From positions 124,001 to 188,000 of the forward strand of contig JAWWNJ010000012.1 in the NCBI GenBank assembly GCA_037176885.1: a stretch of 64,000 bases of DNA, in the 5' to 3' direction. Position 1 is the stretch's first letter. Each line of letters opens with the position of its first letter. This document shows, one piece after another, positions 56,900 through 64,000 of this stretch. Both the position numbers and the translations under genes were made by a program. Source of the stretch: Favolaschia claudopus. Taxonomy: Eukaryota > Basidiomycota > Agaricomycetes > Agaricales > Mycenaceae. The notes beneath the pieces are model-generated. The model was not told the origin of the DNA, ran no database searches, and was given only the letters and a program-made list of their open reading frames with translations.

Positions 56900-59810
56900 A
56901 TAGAAGATGTAGCTCGAACTTCAGGGTAGTGTTGCACACACGGGTCGATTGGTGATTCACTAAGTAGTCGATGCGCAAAGCAAGACTTGAGAAAGGGAGA
57001 GGGATAATAAAAGTACTTACGATAAAAATGCCGGCGCCGCGCACTTGGTGTCTCTGAGGATCGGAATATTTAATTCGGGACTTGGAGGTACAAAGAGTCA
57101 AAAACGGACTGTCAGGGACTGACGATGCACCGGGCTACTGTAGGGATACTGGGAGAGGAAGTTCAGTGGAGTACAAATTCCTGCGTAGGTCGCCTGTTCG
57201 TTGGGAAGAAGTGAATAAATAGCGAGTTTGAGGTGGTGGTTGAAGAGTTAGACAAGGACGGCTCGGCCGAGGAATAGCCGAACCGAAGTAACATGACCAG
57301 TTCCCACGTTTGTCTCTTGACATTGCTCACCACAACGACGACGACAATTCGGCGTCTTCTTCTCATTCTCGCCGCTCCTTCGTCGCCGTGCGCAGAGTTC
57401 TCCACAGATTAGACCTCAAGCTAATCTAGCCCCCCTGGAATCAGTTGCCGCCTTCATCTACCCAATTCTCGCAGGCGGCCTTTCTGGCTCAGTACTTTTG
57501 ACGTGGCGCTGGGTGCTCGATATGAACCGACACCTGCGCTGGCTGTTTCACTCAATGAATGGACGATGGCATCCCCCTTACGACTCCTCGATCAATGAAG
57601 GTATGTGCTCTTCGCTCTCGTAGCTCTTCCGATACACCGCTGACATACTCTTCCTGCTTTTACTTGAAGCCGGATTCGTATTTCCAGCACGAATGCATTC
57701 TCTCCGCTACGCCAACGCGTGATGGGTCGGCAAAGCTTCGTCGAATAGGCTGAGTAGCGCACAAGGAGAATCTGGTGCGTAAGTTTCTACTCCTCTGCTC
57801 GTCACGCTGCTGAGTATCGTCATCCAGAAATTGCGCGTAATCGACGTCTCAACTGCGTTGATGTCTGCCCTCCCTGGCTCGCCTTCGCTTGAATTCGGAG
57901 GGTCAGGCCTTGGGGTACGGATTTTCACGTTGTCTGGACGTTATGACAATGCAGGTGAGTGCAAGCTTCGCTTCCGTTTTCAGAGAGGCTCACTTGTACT
58001 CTTTTGAAGATACCCTGTCCATCATCCGACTTCGACCCCAGGATAGGGTATGCTTCCAGCTGTCGCTCTGCTTCTCGTAGATTCTACGCCCCCGCAGCCG
58101 TCGTTCCCACATGCCCGCCCAGCGCCGCCTTCGCTTCGACTAAGTGGACACTCGCTCGCAGGGAGGCGCGTGCAGGCAGGTAGGTTCCTCTCCTCCTTCC
58201 TTCTTTTCTCCTCTTCCGCTCTCGTATCGATTATTGACGACCTCCACGCACAGTATATAGTGGGCACGATTGGAGGACTCCGGGGCCATGGTGGTGCAGT
58301 GGATGGGGTGCTGCGTACCCGGAGAAGGAAGGAATTCGCAGCGGAGGAGGAAGAGGTGTCAGAGACAGTGAACGATGAGCGGGATGGTACGTCTCCTCGT
58401 TGGTGCGACAGCATATGAGTACTGACTTTCGCCCCAGATCGAGACGGATCCGGGGGGGCAGAGGAGGTCTGCTTGGGACTAGAACGGCTGCGCACGGTCG
58501 CGAATTGTTGCCCGCCGCGGATATGTACGTATCTTCGTCCCGTTCAGCGCAACTCGTATACGTGCTGACCTATCTTAGAAAGCTCTAGATGCTTCGCCAT
58601 CGGCCGCCTGCATCGATCTTGACGTCGCAGATGGAGCTGGCGGGCGGGTGGGGACGAGACACCCTGGAGGTACGCTGGTCTCGTCGGGATTATGCCCGTT
58701 CGCCGCTGCCACTGCCCCTGTTGACGATGTCTCTCCTCCACTAGGCCCGCCGCACACGTATCGGCTATACGACCTTCCCCTGTCTGTGTCAGCGTCGGTG
58801 CCGGCTGGAGGCGTTGTCGTCTCTGCGGGATCGGTAGAGCCGAAGGTGGTGGAGAAGGAAGTGGTGCGATGGAAGGGACGATATGGGGGAACCGAGGGAG
58901 GTGAGCAGAGAATGGCGGAATGCTGGTGGGCTGAAAGGGAGGATGGATGACTACGCTAGCATGCGTGGATTTCCTTCTACGACGATGCTCGGGGAGATGC
59001 AGGTCAGTCAGGCTCTTCTCTCGCGGCGTTGTGCATGCCCTGATGAATGTATTCACTTAGGCATCCGACTGTCGAAACTCGTCAAGCTTCCACCCACATT
59101 CGTCGTGTTCCCGCTGCCACCGTATTGCTCCTCCAGTATATCGCCGCAGCTGCGCCTCGTCGAAGAAGCCCTCTATCGCATGCGCATAGGCGACTGGGCC
59201 GTTCGTGTCTCCCGCCGCCGTAGCCTGCTTCCCGCGCAGCTCCCGCTTTGACGTCACGGTCCATGCGTCTCACCTGCGTCGCTGTACTTCGGCGTCGGCA
59301 TTCAATCGCTTGTCCGCCCGACGGTTGCCCCGCTGAATTGGCTTCGGTGGCGTCGAGTTTATCTCGATCTTGCGGGTTCAGAGATGGGGTGTATTTGTCG
59401 GTCTATCATCCGATATCGCGGTAGTGCTGAATAACGTGTCGGGACTGGATTACGGGCGCAGCATCCTCGGTCGATGATTCTGGATATGTCGGGATTGGGA
59501 TTAGCGTGACCCCTGCCAACGCTCGCGGGTGTATGAGGATCTTAGAACGAGCTCCCGTCCCTCGCTACCTGCTGCTGGCGATCTGCGCCTCGAGTCGAGA
59601 TTGAGTGTGCTGGATATTTATGTCACTTTTCTTCGCCACTTGTGACCTCGATGTTATCTCCTGCCTGTTTCTCGTTACCTCCCTCGCGTGCTTGACACCC
59701 CGCTACTTCGTTCGTGCTCCCTCACCCAGGATGTTTTCGTTTTTGCCTCCTTCCTGTTTAGGAAGCTACTTAATTTTTTTATTTGGTGTTGTTGAATGAT
59801 CAAGGCAATC
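56900..59810 (+). repeat. Dispersed relict repeat family, copy R3
   Basis: Plus-strand counterpart of R1. It shares the head (GAGTTTGAGGTGGTGGTTGA, CGACGACGACAATTCGG), a gene-like exon pair with GTATGTG donor near 57601, and the tail at 59600-59810 (GACCTCGATGTTATCTCC; TTTATTTGGTGTTGTTGAA). The tail is nearly identical to R1. Stops break every frame. Confidence 0.6.
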
Positions 59811-59820
59811 GACCTTTCCA

Positions 59821-60151
59821 TTGCGTTCTTCAGAATCTTCTGTGGCTTTTTCCGTCAGTGGTCTGTTCACGTTCTGTCTTGATCCGTTGTACGAGTCTGA
59901 CGTTCACATCCCCAAATTGAACGTATCACCTTTAGGTTTCAAATTTACCTCAATTCCGATAATGCCTCTCTTCTGCGTTTGGATAACATTCTTGCGGATA
60001 TCGACGCGCCACGCCTGTCCACCATAAAGTTGGTGATTTCGTGCGCTTCAGAAGCGTCTGACTCGGGGCTTCACGAGATGATGAATGGATTGAAGGATTT
60101 GTTACCTCGGTTGTCTGAGAGAGGATGTTTGAGATTGAAGTATATTTACGG
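59821..60151 (+). pseudogene. Possible F-box/LRR protein fragment
   Basis: A frame containing LRLDNILADIDAPRLSTIKL and LKDLLPRLSERGCLRLKY resembles the C-terminal half of agaric F-box proteins and ends at a GTACGC donor-like site. No F-box or downstream exon found. It follows R3 just as 18298-18831 follows R1. Confidence 0.35.
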
Positions 60152-61027
60152 TACGCTCATGAATCTTCTGGCACGCACCTGATGTTCGTGCCCACGTTTC
60201 TATGCAGGTCCTATTGTGAAGGATATTTGACGGCATCGTACGAAACTAGTCCGATGGTTAGAGGGTTCGGGGTAGGGGAGGGAATTCGCGCTAGGTAATC
60301 TTGCAGGAGAGGAGAACAGTTTTGAAGGTCGCTATCGATAATGGAGATAACATTTATTCATTCGTAAGGTTGGAGTAAGTATTCGGATATCTCGAATTTA
60401 TTTTGCCTGCAGTGTGCACAGTCACCGTCTACTGATAATCCTTCATCAACTTGAATTCGACGGTTTTCCGAATCCATTAAAGCGTTGTCGGCAACTTGAA
60501 GAGGCGCGGACTACAATGGCAACTACTTCTAACTCGATTTCCCCTCCCTGCTCAGGCATCCATGAAACCGAACTCGAGGCCTCGAACTCCCTTGGAACTC
60601 CCCACCTAAGTACAACTGAGTTGACTCTTGGTTGACTCGGCATTGTGGTCCGACTGAAAATGTCCTCCGGCCGATGGTCCCCGATCTTTCCTTTTGCCTC
60701 CCACCACCACCTCCGACGGACGAAAGGGTCCTCATGCTCATTCCCATGTCAGTCCCACTTCACCTGGCAACTTCACTACCCCGCCGATACATGTATGCGT
60801 TGACCCCGACAGACAGACGCGAGCATAGTCCTTATATGCCGAGTCCTCCGAGTCCTTCCGGAATCCGATGAGGTTCTTTCCTCAAGCCCACATCGACATA
60901 TTCATCCAATACGGTGCTTGCTTTATTGGTGCGATGAACTACTTATTCCCATGATATCTACCTACGACTGAATTGCTGAATCCAGTTCTTCTTTGAAATT
61001 GGCAGTTCATCAAATCACCGTCGACGT
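60152..61027. other. Intergenic, nothing recognised
   Basis: Only short frames on both strands. Confidence 0.45.
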
Positions 61028-62686
61028 TCAGATTTCGAGGGACTCCCGCCTCGATCCTGAGTCCGGATCGAGATATGGTCGTTCTCCAACGCTAACAACT
61101 CGATCTCCTTGACGTAGGCCAGCGTAATCGATTCTGTTGAACATCTGACTTTCAGCATCGTATGTCACTGAACATAAGGGTCTGATCCAACTCACGTTGC
61201 GGTGTGCATGGTGCACCGATTGTCCCAAATCGCTACGTCGTTCTTGCCCCAGCGGAATCGGACTTGAAGGTCGTGATTTTCGGAAACGTGTCTCGTAAGG
61301 TACGCCAAGACGTCATTGGATTCATCTTCCGTTAGCTCAAGAATCCTAGTGGTGTAGCTGACGATGGTCTCAACAAATGAAACACTACCGGTGAGTCACT
61401 GTACGTACAACTTATTAATGAATAGCGTCTTGAATCCTGTAACAGGATGTGAACGGATGACGGGACTGTTTTGGAGCATCAGTGCGAAGAGAATGCTGGT
61501 GGCAAGCACGAACTGAATAGCCTGTAAAGTGGCGCCGATATTCTCAGGTGAGCCTCGAGGGCCGTAAACCGCGTTGTCTTTGCACTTTGCGAGCTTCAAT
61601 TTGATCATATATGAGCTCCAGATCCTGACACAACCAATTCAAATTCACCTCTTCACGAATGCCCTTTGCATCGTGCAAAGCCGTCAATCCTTCGAGGAAT
61701 TTTCTATAAGCCGGCGAGAGTTTATCGTAAGCCTCGTATCCGCTAAATATGGTTCAGATTATTGATATGAATGAGAACATATTCAGGGAGGGACAATCAC
61801 CTGGCCCACTGTGGTGCAAATCGGCTGAGAGGTAGGATCGAAACCAGAGCTAAATGGACAAAGGCGTACCAAGGTATCACCACCGACTGTAAACTTGTAA
61901 GTGAATTAGCCTTTGGGTGGAAGTTGCACTCTTACTTGGGGGAAGCGTGTGTAATTTGAGAATCTGTAACGCGAAGAGCAGATCAGCCCTGGCATCCATG
62001 ATGGATATGCTCCACCCTACCGCATAATCGGACGGCACAGGTTCGAAAGAGGTGTCGGAATGCCACCTAAATTCACAGAGTAAGTATCTCGTCAAGCGTG
62101 CCCCCATTCTGACTCACCCGTCGCTTGCTCTAGCCGTCTCACTGAACCCCGTTCGCGAAACGCCGCTGCGATGAGCCGATATCAGAAGCCTGAACGTTTC
62201 AAATCGAAATCGCAAAGTTCCAACGTACCCTTCGGACGATATGGTCGAGATATCCTGCGGTAATGTATCTTTGTTCTTGATGGTATCCGAATAATCGTTC
62301 GGATAGATGTGAAGGGTCGAAGTCGCGGGTTTCCCCGCCAGCTCACCCAAGCGCTTCCCGAGCTCCCTCTGCTGCTCGGGACTGATATCCTGTTCGTGAA
62401 AGAACAGGACCCCGCGGTGAGAGACGAGTCTAGCAAGGTCCCTCAGCACATCGTCCGAGTTTGAGAGGCGGAGAAGGTTCGAGAGTTGAGTGGTTTTGGG
62501 GAAGCGTGTGCCAATAGCGGGGGTTTCGTCAATGTGTTCGAACGGAGCGAGAGCGGGGAAGGGATGTGTTCTTGCCACTGTGGCGAGCGAGCGCCATGAC
62601 GTGGGTATGCTGAGATGCTGAGCTCGTCTAGCGAGCAGGGAAGCTGTACGTTTGGTTTGGGTGTGGCGGAGAGAAGCTGAAAACAT
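61028..62686 (-). CDS. TauD/TfdA-type 2-oxoglutarate/Fe(II) dioxygenase, copy B, 367 aa
   Basis: Exons 62229-62686, 62118-62165, 62021-62066, 61936-61963, 61870-61886, 61801-61808 (8 nt), 61649-61742, 61514-61593, 61409-61465, 61196-61357 and 61028-61133. Exons 1-10 have the same lengths as in copy A; only the last differs (106 against 127 nt). Iron ligands are kept: WHSDTSFEP and NRCTMHTAT. It has the same Arg/Ser-rich N-terminus and HPVTGFKTLFIN. No stop or frameshift, so both paralogues appear functional. They lie in direct orientation about 12.5 kb apart with block R between them. Confidence 0.9.
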
Positions 62687-64000
62687 TGTAGGTGTTGGCT
62701 CGATCCTGGTGAGTCTTGAGCCTTAAGAACCATCGGGTAAGTATCAACTAACTTGTTTTCTCCGAGGCGCATGGATATTTCGTATAGAATCGTGAACAAT
62801 GTTTCAACGACGGCAAAATCATCCTATCAATTAACAGGTGACGGTATCCACCCCACAATATGTCTCCTCTGTACTCCGTGGTTGGCGTATTTATGACCCA
62901 CTCATGGGGTATCGCGTCGCTATTCATCGGTACTTCAACTCTCCACCGTATACCCATGCCCGCCCTCCACACACAGGAGCACGGACAACACGGGGTCTTC
63001 CTTACAAACACGACGGGAATCGTAACACCGAGTAAGAGAACGCGGGTTCGGGGCAACACAACTCCCGCGCATAATGTCACCTCTACCTTCTGGCACGCAA
63101 GGAGCGCTCATTAAGTAGCAGTAAGCTCCACGCTTTGCTCTCCTCATTCAACGGCTAAAATTCTGATTGTATGCTTGACAAGGAACATTCGACAGTTGTG
63201 AGCACATTCGCCAGACAGTTCATCGTTGCCTACCAATCAGATTATGGCTCTTGCGAAAATGATAGGAATTAGTGTCACTCGGATACTCGTGGAGTCAGGC
63301 GTCTATGCCTGACCTTCTCTTCTGATTAGCAACTTACGGCCATTATGATGCCATTCAAGTACTTGCTTTCGCCGAGGGGGAGCTATCCCACTTTTCTACC
63401 CTCACATTCAGTCAAGCCCCTACCCAGCACTACCGCCTTCCTCCTCGAGCTCGCGAGACAGTAACCATACTAAGTTTGATTAAACAATCAGCGTCTCAAC
63501 GTGAAACACCGATTATTTACTGATTTAATTAAATGGCCAAACAGCCTTCATAACAGGGGTGAAAAGAGAATGGTTCAAACAGTGATTAAGCAGATGAGAA
63601 ATTCAGTGCAAAATAACAGTGGGGTTCGAACGAGCGACCAACACGAAACACGCTGAAACTATGGCAGAGTATCCATCCAAGTAGACCAAAGAAGATATGC
63701 AATTTAAGAAAGTGTCCTATATTCAATGGGTCAAGAGTCATTGTTCAGACGAAATCTACTAAGTCCCTTTTCTCTTGTGGATTATGTCAACCGAGGGTTC
63801 AAAATACACTGTAAACCTGCTTTCACATGCGGGGATTGCTACACATGGTATGCAAGGCCTGTGTTTGCTCTGTGGAACGAATCCTCACTGTCACCAGGCA
63901 GGAGGCTTTCATCAAGCTTTTACTGTGCAGTGTGAACACTCTCAAGCATCGACTGCTTTTTCAAAGTGTTTGGGCTGTTTCAGGGAGAAATAGCATTCCA
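62687..64000. other. Promoter flank of dioxygenase B, then AT-rich DNA
   Basis: 62690-62800 resembles the flank of copy A. From about 63100 to the end the sequence is AT-rich, with short frames only. One at 63775-63993 has several Cys and His residues (LCLLCGTNPHCHQAG) but no supporting context. Confidence 0.4.

Larger units (their letters stand above)
51240..59810 (+). repeat. Duplication block R (inverted partner of block L)
   Basis: Same order as block L read from the other strand: upstream flank, DUF6535 gene (broken), 3' flank, spacer, repeat copy R3. It differs by two 883-bp insertions (53595-54477 and 55679-56561) and lacks the Mutator-like element. The ends are approximate. Confidence 0.75.

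Noticed and set aside
63775..63993. Cys/His-containing frame near the window end
   Set aside because: Spacing fits no zinc motif I know, and there are no splice partners or paralogues in the window.
1..64000. Starship-type giant element or CRISPR array
   Set aside because: No DUF3435 tyrosine recombinase frame and no regularly spaced short repeats were seen.

Overview
The window is nuclear DNA of a mushroom-forming basidiomycete (Agaricomycetes). The evidence is many short introns (about 40-75 nt, GTRNGT...YAG), the agaric-typical DUF6535 membrane-protein family, MYND and F-box genes, a Tsp2-type tetraspanin, and fungal TauD-like dioxygenases. About half of the window is mobile or duplicated DNA. 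All exon structures below were read by eye and checked for frame consistency.

Bases 1-16334 are most of one very large Ty3/Gypsy LTR retrotransposon. It reads on the minus strand: 5' LTR 14500-16334, gag, protease, RT/RNase H/integrase, then about 6.9 kb of extra DNA, a polypurine tract, and the inner 210 bases of the 3' LTR at the window start. The extra 6.9 kb holds three intron-bearing genes on the opposite (plus) strand. One encodes a Zn2Cys6-like cysteine cluster, one a CCHC zinc knuckle, and one is cysteine-rich. The third gene's stop codon lies back to back with the pol stop codon. The whole element is studded with CCGCGG: 42 by hand count, 32 of them TCCGCGG, against 7 in the other 47.7 kb, none of which is TCCGCGG. 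The element interrupts a DUF6535 gene whose 3' part resumes in frame at 16336.

Bases 17.5-32.2 kb hold an inverted-duplication block (L, about 19.56-28.74 kb) with an intact DUF6535 gene (25086-28236, minus) and a copy (R1) of a dispersed relict repeat family. R1 is split by a 1331-bp Mutator-like non-autonomous element. A further copy of the repeat (R2) lies at 29.1-32.2 kb. Bases 32.2-47.3 kb are the quietest part: a MYND gene, an F-box gene, a tetraspanin gene and an alpha/beta-hydrolase gene. They are separated by three clusters of tRNA-like units recognisable by paired T-arms around TTCGATT.

Bases 48.4-62.7 kb hold two intact paralogous TauD/TfdA dioxygenase genes (48457-50134 and 61028-62686, both minus) with identical 11-exon layouts including an 8-nt microexon. 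Between them lies block R (about 51.24-59.81 kb), the inverted partner of block L. It carries a broken DUF6535 copy, two 883-bp terminal-inverted-repeat elements with 6-bp target duplications, and repeat copy R3. The last 1.3 kb shows nothing I can name.
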